IMG/VR virus record: IMGVR_UViG_3300025030_001400
Span: 1 to 21,589 of that record
DNA length: 21,589 nucleotides
Direction: 5' to 3' (one strand)
From: a virus
Position numbers and translations under genes: made by a program
Part shown: positions 1 through 7,677 of the stretch, piece by piece
Layout: each line of letters starts with the position of its first letter
How positions within the stretch are numbered: the first letter of the stretch is position 1
Notes under the pieces: generated by a model
Seen by the model: the letters and a program-made list of their open reading frames with translations, nothing else
The model's database searches: none
What the model was told of the DNA's origin: nothing

Positions 1-2
1 CG

Positions 3-470
3 ACCGTACCGACCACTTCCGAGGTGCTGCTGGCCACGATCCAGCGTCAGCGTCCGCTGAACCCGATGATGATCTACGAACAGGCCTTGGCGACTTCCGC
101 CGTCGCAGCGACGACATCCGTTGAAGTCACCACGACCGTCACCGGCTTGCTGGTAAGTTCGTCTGTCATCGTCAACAAGCCGACTTGCACAGCCGGCCTG
201 ATCATCTCCAATGCGCGCGTATCGGCTGCGGATACCTTGGCGGTGCAGTACACCAACCTGACAACCACTTCAATCAACGTGCCTTCCGAGACCTACACGA
301 TCGGCAACGTGCAATTGCAGGGGCCAGGGTTGGGTTTGACCACGACCGCCGGTCTGTTTGTGGCGCAATCGTACTACCCATCGTTGCAACAAAGCCTGAA
401 GCTGGCGGAGTCCTTGCGGACTGCATTGCTGGCGATCGACACCGTTGCAGCCACTGGTGCAAGCACGTAA
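3..470 (+). CDS. Phage virion-type protein, C-terminal part (5' end outside window)
   Basis: The frame is open from the left edge and ends at TAA 468-470. An in-frame GTG at 24 exists, but sensible coding continues upstream of it, so the gene is best treated as 5'-partial. The visible ~155 residues are rich in Thr, Ser, Val and Ala, with alternating beta-type stretches and almost no charge, and finish in a short Leu/Ala-rich helix (around LAESLRTALLAID). This composition suits a beta-sandwich phage structural protein, such as a decoration or head-associated protein near the capsid gene. I recognise no named family. It is followed by an intrinsic terminator, so it appears to close an upstream transcription unit, probably the head genes. 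The structural role is inferred from composition and position only. Confidence 0.6.
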   Translation, partial: TVPTTSEVLLATIQRQRPLNPMMIYEQALATSAVAATTSVEVTTTVTGLLVSSSVIVNKPTCTAGLIISNARVSAADTLAVQYTNLTTTSINVPSETYTIGNVQLQGPGLGLTTTAGLFVAQSYYPSLQQSLKLAESLRTALLAIDTVAATGAST

Positions 471-507
471 AAGAAAAGTTGCAAGTTTTTGATGTAATCT
501 GTACAGT

Positions 508-535
508 AAACCCACCTCTAAAACGGGGTGGGTTT
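508..535 (+). terminator. Rho-independent terminator after the upstream structural gene
   Basis: The arms AAACCCACC (508-516) and GGTGGGTTT (527-535) are perfect complements. The stem can extend by one T-G and one C-G pair (517-518 with 525-526), leaving a 6-base loop. A T-rich run (533-539, one A interrupting) follows. It sits 38 bases after the stop at 470 and 27 bases before the TTG start at 562, so it separates the upstream gene from the sugar cassette. Confidence 0.85.
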
Positions 536-549
536 ATTTCATTTAATCC

Positions 550-555
550 AAGGAG
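550..555 (+). promoter_or_regulatory. Shine-Dalgarno AAGGAG for the TTG start at 562
   Basis: AAGGAG lies 6 bases before TTG 562. It fixes this non-ATG start, which gives the glycosyltransferase N-terminus MRISIVVPAYNG exactly at its first beta strand. No ATG or GTG nearby gives a complete domain. Confidence 0.8.
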
Positions 556-561
556 AACACT

Positions 562-2094
562 TTGAGAATATCCATTGTCGTCCCCGCCTATAACGGGGAA
601 AGATTCATCGCCAACGCAGTCAGAAGCGCACTCGCGCAGAAGCTCATCAACCCGGACACAAACGAACAGGCGCTGTACGAAGTCATCGTGCGCGATGATG
701 GATCCACGGACGGTACACTCAAGGCTCTGGAAGGTATCACTGACCCCAGACTGCGCATTGTTGCTGGCAAGAACTGCGGGGCTATCGCCAAGTCATTCCA
801 GGCGGCATTTGACCTGGCTGACTCTGAATACGTGGCCGTGATGGGGCAGGATGACCTGATCGATGAAAACTATCTCCAGCGCACACTGGCTGAATTCAAG
901 GATGATATCGTGATGGTTGGCTGCCAGCCGCGCTTCATTGATGCCGACGGCAACCCCTATACCAACCTGGCAGATTCCCGCCTTTCCATCCCCAAAGCGG
1001 TCAATATGACGCGCGCCAACTGGCAGGCATTATTCAAGATCGGGAACATTTACTTCGGTATTAATACATATTTGCGCACCGCCGTCATGGAAGCCGGCGG
1101 CTTTGATGAAAAGGCTGGCTGGCTGCTGGACTGGGATTTGTATACCCGCTTGGTCAAGAACCACGACATCCATGTGATCGAAGAAGAGTTGTGTTCACTC
1201 GGGATCCGTAATGACACCACCAGTTGCATCACCCTGGACAAGATTCCAGACCAGCACCGATACGTGCGCTACATCCGCGAAAAGAACTACCCGCCAACGG
1301 CCAAGATGAAGGTGGCCATCGCCACGCCGTTCTACATGAGCCAGGAATATTCCCATTATGGTGAATCGCTGATCCATACCTGTACCATGCTGACTCTGGC
1401 CGGCATCGAATGGGAACTGATCCGGGTCAACGGTGATTCCTATGTCGATCGCGCCAAGAACACCATCATCGCCAACTTCCTCGAAACGGATTGCACCGAT
1501 CTGATCATGATCGATTCAGACGAACAGTGGAGTCCGATCGCCATCTCACGCCTGTTGCAGCACCCGGAAGAGATCGTGGCGGCCGCGTACCCGTTCAAGA
1601 ACAACTGGGGCAAGTTTGCTGGCAACCCGCTGACCAAGGTGGTTGACGGGGTTAATCAGTACGCTGGCTGGCGCGAACTGTCTGACGGCTCCTGCCTGCT
1701 GGAAGCCTACAATGTCTCTGGCGGGTTCATGCGCATCAAGCGCAGCGCGCTGGAGACGTATGCAGACGCATACCCAAATGATGTCTATACGGACGATTGT
1801 GCGTGGCCTGGACGCCCTGGGCGCATCTATACCGCGTACTTCATGTGCGACATCGTGAATCACCAGCGTTACGGCGAGGATTCCTATTTTTGCCGGCGCA
1901 TGAAAGAGATCGGCATCAAGCTGTGGATTGACCCGAACATCACCATCACCCACTACGGCATCAAGGGTTGGACCGGCAATTTCCATGAACACATCCTGAA
2001 AACCCCGGAAGAACTGAAAAGGATGGCCGACGAGTTGATGGAGAAAGCGCAGGAAAAAACTGTCGTGCACCAGCCCGCTTTGAGCAAATCATGA
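562..2094 (+). CDS. Double-domain glycosyltransferase (two GT-A modules)
   Basis: 510 residues. Residues 1-240 form a family 2 GT-A domain: first strand ISIVVPAYNG (3-12), nucleotide-binding RDDGSTDGT (44-52), a DXD-like GQDD (95-98) and the acceptor-side LLDWDLY (188-194). Residues 249-490 form a second GT-A-like domain starting again with a strand (VAIATPFYMS) and carrying DSDEQW (318-323, a DXD motif), SGGFMRI (386-392), GEDSYFCRRM (438-447) and DPNITITHYG (457-466). It would transfer sugars from nucleotide-sugar donors, probably in the cytoplasm. The TTG start is supported by AAGGAG at 550-555. The stop overlaps the next start as ATGA, so it is translationally coupled to a sugar C-methyltransferase. 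Acceptor and sugar cannot be deduced; a virion protein, host surface glycan or DNA base are all possible. Confidence 0.88.
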   Translation: MRISIVVPAYNGERFIANAVRSALAQKLINPDTNEQALYEVIVRDDGSTDGTLKALEGITDPRLRIVAGKNCGAIAKSFQAAFDLADSEYVAVMGQDDLIDENYLQRTLAEFKDDIVMVGCQPRFIDADGNPYTNLADSRLSIPKAVNMTRANWQALFKIGNIYFGINTYLRTAVMEAGGFDEKAGWLLDWDLYTRLVKNHDIHVIEEELCSLGIRNDTTSCITLDKIPDQHRYVRYIREKNYPPTAKMKVAIATPFYMSQEYSHYGESLIHTCTMLTLAGIEWELIRVNGDSYVDRAKNTIIANFLETDCTDLIMIDSDEQWSPIAISRLLQHPEEIVAAAYPFKNNWGKFAGNPLTKVVDGVNQYAGWRELSDGSCLLEAYNVSGGFMRIKRSALETYADAYPNDVYTDDCAWPGRPGRIYTAYFMCDIVNHQRYGEDSYFCRRMKEIGIKLWIDPNITITHYGIKGWTGNFHEHILKTPEELKRMADELMEKAQEKTVVHQPALSKS

Positions 2095-3296
2095 GATGCC
2101 GCCACTGCGCGGCGGAGTTGACGGTGCAGATGGTGGACCTGGGCTCGGCGCCACCATCGAACGCTTTCCGGGACGGGCCGGACGGGGTAGAGCAATATTA
2201 CCCGCTGCAGGTGCTGGTCTGTACCGAGTGCTGGCTTGCGCAGACCAACCTCGACCTGTTCAAGATGGACTACGACGAGTTGTTCACGGCTGATTATCCA
2301 TATTTTTCCAGCACGTCGGCCAGTTTCGTTGCGCACGCCAAGCACTATGTCGAGGGTATGACAGAATCTTTGGGGTTGGGTCCGGACTCGCTGACTGTTG
2401 AGGTTGGATCGAACGATGGGTATTTGCTGCAATCCGTAAAGACACCTTGCTATGGAGTTGAACCAACAGCTACTGGCTACAAAGCCAATGAAAAAGGTAT
2501 CAAAACCGTCCATAGTTTTTTCACTGAAAAACTGGCAATAGAATTATCAAAAATTGGGAAGGCAGATTTGATGGTGGCAAATAATGTGCTCGCCCACGTC
2601 CCGGACATCAACGATTTCGTGAAGGGCTTCACCGCGCTGCTGAAGGATACCGGCGTTGCTACTTTCGAGTTTCCGCACTTGCTGAAAACTGTGCAAAGTA
2701 ATGATTTCACGCAGATGTACGCCGAACATTATTCCTACCTGTCGCTCACGGCCGTCAAGCGGATATTCAATTCTAATGGCCTGCGCATCTTTGATGTGGA
2801 GTGCCTGACCACGCATGGCGGCAGTCTGCGCGTGTATGCGCAAAAGGCAAATGGCGGGCTGCGCGAGCCCACCAATTTCGTGCGGATGATCATGGACCGT
2901 GAAGAAGAGGAAGGGGTGAAGACGCAAAAGTTCTACACCGATTTCCAGAAGGCGGCAGAGCGCGTGAAAAATGATTTGCTGATGTTTCTGCTGCAAGCCA
3001 AGCAACTCGGGCGCACCGTGGTCGGCTTCGGCGCGGCGGCCAAGGGCAACACACTGATCAACTTTGCCGGGGTGCGCGAGGACTTGGTGCAATACGTGGT
3101 CGATGACACACCCAGCAAGCAGGGTAAGTTCCTGCCCGGCAGTCGCATCCCGGTGCAGGCGGAATTCACCACGAAGCCGGACTATGTGCTGATTCTTCCT
3201 TGGAATTTTGGCGCTGACATCATCAAAAAACTGGAACCGATGCGCACGCATGGATGCAAATTCGTGACGGCCGTGCCGAGACTGGAGATACTGTGA
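2091..3296 (+). CDS. Zinc-ribbon sugar C-methyltransferase (TylCIII/NovU-type, SAM-dependent)
   Basis: 401 residues with the full three-part architecture of nucleotide-sugar C-methyltransferases. An N-terminal zinc site has CxxC at C3/C6 and C44/C47. A central SAM-binding Rossmann domain has VEVGSNDG (103-110), and EHYSYLS (212-218) corresponds to the conserved family motif containing the catalytic-region His; HGGSLRVY follows (242-249). The C-terminal domain has GFGAAAKGN (312-320) and DDTPSKQGKFLPGSRIPV (338-355). Family members methylate a carbon of a dTDP/GDP-keto-sugar or act as related sugar enzymes. The ATG at 2091 overlaps the glycosyltransferase stop, which links branched-sugar formation to its transfer. 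No deoxysugar biosynthesis genes are visible here, so the keto-sugar would have to come from the host or from genes outside the window. Confidence 0.88.
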   Translation: MRCRHCAAELTVQMVDLGSAPPSNAFRDGPDGVEQYYPLQVLVCTECWLAQTNLDLFKMDYDELFTADYPYFSSTSASFVAHAKHYVEGMTESLGLGPDSLTVEVGSNDGYLLQSVKTPCYGVEPTATGYKANEKGIKTVHSFFTEKLAIELSKIGKADLMVANNVLAHVPDINDFVKGFTALLKDTGVATFEFPHLLKTVQSNDFTQMYAEHYSYLSLTAVKRIFNSNGLRIFDVECLTTHGGSLRVYAQKANGGLREPTNFVRMIMDREEEEGVKTQKFYTDFQKAAERVKNDLLMFLLQAKQLGRTVVGFGAAAKGNTLINFAGVREDLVQYVVDDTPSKQGKFLPGSRIPVQAEFTTKPDYVLILPWNFGADIIKKLEPMRTHGCKFVTAVPRLEIL

Positions 3297-3346
3297 AACC
3301 TTGCATTAAATGCGGATCAATCTTGCAATCATATCAAGAGTGCTAA
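3293..3346 (+). pseudogene. 17-codon zinc-ribbon remnant between the two methyltransferase-type genes
   Basis: GTG 3293 overlaps the methyltransferase TGA (3294-3296) and reads MKPCIKCGSILQSYQEC before TAA 3344-3346. The CxxC near the start resembles the beginning of the zinc ribbons that open many phage HNH/homing endonucleases and small zinc proteins. It stops after 17 residues, and unrelated sequence follows up to the next gene. It may be the stump of a gene replaced by the CmcI-like cassette, or a chance micro-ORF. Confidence 0.35.
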
Positions 3347-3385
3347 ACATCCTGTAGACTTCATGCAGAGCAAAGGATATTTACT

Positions 3386-4135
3386 ATGAACAAAAATGTT
3401 CCCCACATATTGATTGATTTGGAAAATAAAACGCTCAATGGCGAGCCGCTCTATAGCAAAGCATCATTTGATCTATTGAACGAACTGCAAATCAAGGTCG
3501 GCTGGGAATTGCGATACCCATACACTGCATCATGGTTAGGTTTCCAACTTCTTCAAATCCCGCCTGATGCCCTACGAATTCAGGAGATCATCTACCAGCA
3601 ACGTCCTGATTTCATCGTAGAGACCGGCGTTGCGCACGGTGGCTCGGCGATCTTTATGGCAAGCATCTGCAAACTGATGGGTATTGGTCATGTAATCGGG
3701 GTAGAGAAAGGGCTTATTTGCCGAGAACAAATCGAAGCCCATGAACTTTCAGAATACATTACCCTCATCGAAGGTGATTCTGTTGGTAAAGAAATTGTGG
3801 ATCAAGTGTATAGATCATGCAGTGGAACGGATCGCGTTCTCCTTATCCTTGATAGTTGCCACAGCAAAGCTCACGTACTGGCCGAACTTGAGGCATATGC
3901 TGGTTTGATTCGGCCAGGGTCTATGATTATCGTGCAGGATGGGAATATGGCTACTCTGTGCGATACGCCGCGTGGTGATCCAGCTTGGCTACAGAACAAC
4001 CCACAAGAGGCTGTAAAGGAATTCATCAAACGACACCAAGAATTTATCATTGAGCAGCCTGACTTGAAGTTTGACAATGACGGGATAGCGAGTAACATTA
4101 CCTATCATACGAATGGATTCCTGAAAAGAATCTAA
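3386..4135 (+). CDS. CmcI-family SAM-dependent protein (annotated cephalosporin hydroxylase / rhamnosyl O-methyltransferase family)
   Basis: 249 residues of the CmcI fold. VETGVAHGGS (78-87) is the SAM-binding glycine loop. GVEKGL (105-110) ends the second strand. LDSCHSKAHV (155-164) is the metal/catalytic strand with conserved D and H, and QDGN (184-187) follows the next strand. Members include CmcI and rhamnosyl O-methyltransferases, and many lie in polysaccharide clusters. Beside a glycosyltransferase and a sugar C-methyltransferase, O-methylation of a sugar is more plausible than antibiotic hydroxylation. AAAGGA (3372-3377) precedes ATG 3386 by 8 bases. The gene is separated from its upstream neighbour by 89 bases containing a zinc-ribbon remnant, so it may have entered as its own unit. 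The family call is firm; the substrate is inferred. Confidence 0.82.
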   Translation: MNKNVPHILIDLENKTLNGEPLYSKASFDLLNELQIKVGWELRYPYTASWLGFQLLQIPPDALRIQEIIYQQRPDFIVETGVAHGGSAIFMASICKLMGIGHVIGVEKGLICREQIEAHELSEYITLIEGDSVGKEIVDQVYRSCSGTDRVLLILDSCHSKAHVLAELEAYAGLIRPGSMIIVQDGNMATLCDTPRGDPAWLQNNPQEAVKEFIKRHQEFIIEQPDLKFDNDGIASNITYHTNGFLKRI

Positions 4136-4151
4136 CCGCAAGGAGATCATC

Positions 4152-4244
4152 ATGCACAAATCTGATGTCAAAGAATCCCCTCACGACGCGATAAAGTCTG
4201 CTTCTCCTTCGGACACTCACCTGACCGTCGACGCAGGGGACTAA
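4152..4244 (+). CDS. 30-residue leader ORF coupled to the GIY-YIG gene
   Basis: ATG 4152 is preceded by a strong AAGGAG (4140-4145), and the stop TAA 4242-4244 is immediately followed by the ATG of the GIY-YIG gene at 4245. The peptide (MHKSDVKESPHDAIK...DAGD) is hydrophilic, with no membrane segment or recognisable motif. Because the GIY-YIG start has no ribosome site of its own, this ORF may serve mainly to carry ribosomes to it. It could also be the truncated start of an interrupted gene. Confidence 0.55.
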   Translation: MHKSDVKESPHDAIKSASPSDTHLTVDAGD

Positions 4245-4859
4245 ATGAAACAGTTTTATACCTACCTTCACTGCCGCCCGGACGGGATGCCGTTTTATGT
4301 TGGCAAAGGTGGTGGTAGCAATAGCGAACGTCATCATGATTTCAAATGGAATAGAAACAAACACCACAAAAATATCATCGCCAAGCACGGTGCTGATAAC
4401 ATCCTTGTTTACATTTTCCATTGCGATTCAGAACAGCAATCGTTAGATGATGAAATTCAGCAGATCGCGCAGCTTCGCCGCGAAGGCTATGAGTTAGTCA
4501 ATATGACAGATGGTGGTGAAGGTACGAGTGGACTCAAGCATTCTGCTGAAAGCCGCGCCAAAATGTCTATTAATAGTCAAGGTAAAAATTTAGGTTTAAA
4601 GAGATCATTCGAAACACGCGCGAAGGTTGGTGCTGCTAAAAAAGGGAATAAATATTGTCTTGGTTTAAAACGCCCTCCTGAATTTGGAGCTGCAATATCA
4701 GCACGGCAATTAGGCAAAAAACCATCACCAGAATCTGTTGCAAAAATGGTTGCTACAAAAACAGGTAAATCATGGTCTGCTGCCAGAAGATTAGCGTTTG
4801 AAAATAGTAAATTCGTCAACATCAGGAACAATGTCAGCGGACAATTCAAAAGGAGATAA
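4245..4859 (+). CDS. GIY-YIG endonuclease with NUMOD3-like DNA-binding repeats (homing-endonuclease type)
   Basis: 204 residues. The N-terminal nuclease domain has YTYLH (5-9) and FYVGKG (17-22), the two halves of the GIY-YIG motif. A helix carrying the candidate catalytic glutamate follows (DDEIQQIAQL, E70), then NMTDGGEG (86-93). The C-terminal half is built of NUMOD3-like repeats: GLKHSAESRAKMS (96-108), GLKRSFETRAKVG (117-129), and GLKRPPEFGAA with GKKPSPESVAKM (140-150, 157-168). Such modules grip DNA in phage homing endonucleases. The gene is free-standing, with no intron or intein visible around it, and AT-richer than its neighbours. It starts directly on the stop of the 30-residue leader. 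It probably cuts related phage genomes at this locus. Confidence 0.87.
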   Translation: MKQFYTYLHCRPDGMPFYVGKGGGSNSERHHDFKWNRNKHHKNIIAKHGADNILVYIFHCDSEQQSLDDEIQQIAQLRREGYELVNMTDGGEGTSGLKHSAESRAKMSINSQGKNLGLKRSFETRAKVGAAKKGNKYCLGLKRPPEFGAAISARQLGKKPSPESVAKMVATKTGKSWSAARRLAFENSKFVNIRNNVSGQFKRR

Positions 4860-4861
4860 AA

Positions 4862-5398
4862 ATGAACAAATTTAATGCGTATCCAAAAATCATGCTCCAC
4901 CCGAGTCATTCCCCAGCAGTATTTAAAGCGTTGACTGCTGAGGAGCAAAAACTCAAAGGCTTGTTTGCGCCCGTGCCTGAATGCCTTTCACCCGAGCGCT
5001 ATCCGCCAGTCACTGTCACCACGCTCGACCAGGAGAAGCTGTATGCCTCGAAAGGCTACCGGCCCGCGAACAACCCAACTCCGCAGGAATACGATGAGGC
5101 CATCCTTGAAAGCAAGCATGTGGATGGCTTTGTATATCAGGCATACCCAAAGTACAAATATCATGCCGTAAATATCCCGGTCATCGTGAAGGATGCTGCC
5201 GAAGAGGAAGCTCTGGGCGAAGGCTGGGAAGATGCACCGATCATCGCGTCCGAGGATGATATTCAGAAAGCGCCGCCCACGGTGAAGAAGGCCAGGGTAG
5301 CGAAAGCGAAGAAGGTCAAAACAAAGGCCAAGCGAGCCGTGCCCAAAGGAATCGTCAAGCGCAGCAAAACCAACAAGGACGCACAGCAAGCAGCATAA
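4862..5398 (+). CDS. Hypothetical phage protein with a repeated YPKxxxH motif and Lys-rich tail
   Basis: 178 residues. AAAGGAG (4848-4854) lies inside the end of the nuclease gene, 7 bases before ATG 4862. Two related elements are visible, YPKIMLHPSHSPAVFKA (7-23) and YPKYKYHAVNIPVIVKDA (95-112). The second is followed by AAEEEALGEGWEDAP (112-126), a phrase common in small proteins of phage structural regions. Residues 142-175 are strongly basic (VKKARVAKAKKVKTKAKR and beyond), and could bind nucleic acid. I know of no assigned function. Its position just upstream of the tailspike suggests a virion-associated or assembly role, but this is inference. Confidence 0.72.
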   Translation: MNKFNAYPKIMLHPSHSPAVFKALTAEEQKLKGLFAPVPECLSPERYPPVTVTTLDQEKLYASKGYRPANNPTPQEYDEAILESKHVDGFVYQAYPKYKYHAVNIPVIVKDAAEEEALGEGWEDAPIIASEDDIQKAPPTVKKARVAKAKKVKTKAKRAVPKGIVKRSKTNKDAQQAA

Positions 5399-5469
5399 TT
5401 TAGCAGCACAGTATCGACGTGATGTCGAGACAATCCCACAGTGCCTGACGGCCGACGGAAAGGCAGAAA

Positions 5470-7677
5470 ATGCAAAAGTTCGATGAGCCTCTTGTAAATC
5501 AACTCACCGGTCTTCCACTGGCCGGCATCAGCGTAACGATTCAGAATTATCCAAGCGGAGCGACCGCGACGATTTATGGATCCAATGACGTTTCGTCTAC
5601 TCCGCTAACCCAGCCGCTCACCTCTCAAGCCGACGGCACATTTCCGTTCTATGCCGCAGACGGTCACTATCAAATAGTCGCAACCCCACCAGGCGGACAG
5701 CCGGTGGTCACCGACTTTCTAATGCAGGACATCACTCAAGCGGCCGGGATCAACGTAGCATCCCAGACCCACGCTGCCGCTGCAAAAACAGATTTGGACG
5801 AAGCCGATGAATTCCCGCTTGCGGACAGTGCTGTTAGTTATGGATTGAAAAAAATTCAGTGGTCTGATATCAAGAATGCGATCTTAGCGTTATTTTCACC
5901 AAGTTCCGGTTCTTCCTTAATCGGCTTCCTCCAATCCGGTACTGGTGCTGTTGCGCGCACTATGCAGGAGAAGGGGCGTGAGGTCGTAAGCGTTAGGGAC
6001 TTCGGTGCGGTTGGGGATGGGGTGACTGATGACACAGTTGCATTTCAATTAACAGCATCTATGGTTGACGGGTTTGTTACTCATTCCTCTGTCTATGCAT
6101 CTATGCCGTCTGCACCTTTTGCAAAAATATTTGTTCCACAAGGCAATTACTTGATTACAACCGACATAGATACTGAGGGCAAGGATATTATTTGGGTTAT
6201 TGAAACCGGGGTAAATATTACAGGATTGGATTTTCTTAATGGTAGAGTTTATAGGGAAGGACTTCGTATCAATGCTACACATCATGGCATTCTCGACCAT
6301 GCTTGTTCTTTCGCAATAAATGCACACAGAACAAATAGTCTTGGAAAACCAGCAGGTATTTTTGGTATCACTCACCCAAATCAACTATCTTCATATTCAG
6401 ACCGTGACTCTGTAGGTTTATATTTTGAAAACAAAGCTGCTGCCCCTGTGGATACCTGTGTAGGATCAAATTATACTGCTTCAACTCTTATTCCGGTGAC
6501 GCCAGTGGATGTGACTAAGCTAAGAATAGGGATGATAATTGATACTGCCCACTCCCCTAATAAATATTCAGGGGTAATTACAGAATGGGCTTCAGATGGC
6601 ACACAAGTAACTGTGTCAGCGTGGTATGAGGTAACAGGGACAACAGGAGTGGCAGGAACTCCGCCGAATGGTGTCGATGCTTATATTAATCCTTTTACGA
6701 AGGCATGGGCAGGTAATGCGCAAATAGAACTTGACGCAAATTCTATAGCGACTCGTGCGGTAGGAATGGAACTTGGATGTAGGAATTCAAAGACGGTTTT
6801 AGCCATTGGTGACGCAGACTCTGCAACGAATTATGTATGGGGTTATGATGCGGTAAGTTTTGGGCCTAACTATTCAACCTCTGGGTTTATTGCTAGAGGG
6901 GGATTTCTTCGTGGTTTTCATGCGTCAGGAAACATTGAAGCAGGAATCTCTGTAACCGCTCGTAACGGGGTATTTCCAGTCACAGGGTTTGAATCCAGAT
7001 GCGACTCCGCATATCAAATTAATTGTATGCCTGACGGGGTAAACTCAGCGTTTAATGTCAGAAATAGTGGCACAATGGATATAGGCAGTTCTGCTACAGC
7101 AGCAAGCAGGTTCATTAGACTACGCTCATCTGGACTTACTGCTGATTACGATGCAAGAATTTTGTGGAGTGGTGGTAGTGCTTCGACAGGTCAGGGAACA
7201 TTGAGATTTACTGCGGCAACCTTAGAAGCACAAGGGGTTTTCAGACCTTATACAGATAATTCATCATCACTTGGTGGGGCATCTAACAGGTGGACAACTG
7301 TATATGCAACTACAGGTACAATCGACACATCAGATGCCCGCGAAAAACAGGACATATATCTGTTGGATGAAGCTGAGAAACGGGTAGCATTATCCCTTAA
7401 AAAACTTGTAAAAAAATTTAGGTTCAAAACTGCCGTTCAAGAAAAGGGTGCTGATGCTAGAATCCACGTTGGAGTTATTGCACAAGAGGTTATCTCTGCG
7501 TTTGCAGCAGAGGGATTAAATGCCCATCGCTATGGCATCCTTTGTTACGATGAATGGGAAGAGCAAATTGAAAAATTGGATGTCTCCGGGGAAGTATTGC
7601 AAGAACAACGGATTGCTGGTGATATGTATGGTATTCGGTACAATGAGTTACTTGCCTTTGTTATAGCAGCGCTATAA
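5470..7677 (+). CDS. Tailspike/tail fibre with S74 intramolecular chaperone
   Basis: 735 residues. Residues 1-80 form a beta-rich attachment module (MQKFDEPLVNQLTGLPLAGI..., ADGTFPFYAADGHYQI). A linker leads to RDFGAVGDGVTDDT (176-189), the usual entry to a pectate-lyase-like beta-helix of phage tailspikes. The centre is Gly/Asn/Thr-rich and AT-rich in DNA, suggesting an exchanged receptor-binding part. The C-terminus is a peptidase S74 chaperone starting at TSDAREKQDI, with the Ser-Lys dyad expected at S621 and K626. It cuts itself off after trimerisation. The frame ends at RYNELLAFVIAAL. A coiled-coil continuation typical of S74 proteins runs on in a different frame to 7796, so this end looks frameshifted. 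GGAAAGG (5457-5463) is a modest ribosome site. Confidence 0.88.
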   Translation: MQKFDEPLVNQLTGLPLAGISVTIQNYPSGATATIYGSNDVSSTPLTQPLTSQADGTFPFYAADGHYQIVATPPGGQPVVTDFLMQDITQAAGINVASQTHAAAAKTDLDEADEFPLADSAVSYGLKKIQWSDIKNAILALFSPSSGSSLIGFLQSGTGAVARTMQEKGREVVSVRDFGAVGDGVTDDTVAFQLTASMVDGFVTHSSVYASMPSAPFAKIFVPQGNYLITTDIDTEGKDIIWVIETGVNITGLDFLNGRVYREGLRINATHHGILDHACSFAINAHRTNSLGKPAGIFGITHPNQLSSYSDRDSVGLYFENKAAAPVDTCVGSNYTASTLIPVTPVDVTKLRIGMIIDTAHSPNKYSGVITEWASDGTQVTVSAWYEVTGTTGVAGTPPNGVDAYINPFTKAWAGNAQIELDANSIATRAVGMELGCRNSKTVLAIGDADSATNYVWGYDAVSFGPNYSTSGFIARGGFLRGFHASGNIEAGISVTARNGVFPVTGFESRCDSAYQINCMPDGVNSAFNVRNSGTMDIGSSATAASRFIRLRSSGLTADYDARILWSGGSASTGQGTLRFTAATLEAQGVFRPYTDNSSSLGGASNRWTTVYATTGTIDTSDAREKQDIYLLDEAEKRVALSLKKLVKKFRFKTAVQEKGADARIHVGVIAQEVISAFAAEGLNAHRYGILCYDEWEEQIEKLDVSGEVLQEQRIAGDMYGIRYNELLAFVIAAL

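Noticed and set aside
479-507. TTGCAA and TACAGT with 17-base spacing, resembling a sigma70 promoter
   Set aside because: Both boxes match only 4 of 6 positions, and the start point would fall inside the terminator stem at 508-535.
1546-2070. 174-codon open frame on the minus strand
   Set aside because: It lies wholly opposite the second glycosyltransferase domain, and its product has no recognisable features.
3386-4135. Antibiotic (cephalosporin) hydroxylase function
   Set aside because: The name comes from CmcI, but the motifs are of a SAM-binding fold and the neighbours are sugar enzymes.
5414-5428. Hairpin TCGAC-GTGAT-GTCGA in the gap before the tailspike
   Set aside because: The stem has only 5 pairs and no T run follows; not a terminator.
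7647-7677. Programmed -1 frameshift at the tailspike end
   Set aside because: No XXXYYYZ heptamer is present in the only window where slippage could occur; a 2-base indel explains it better.
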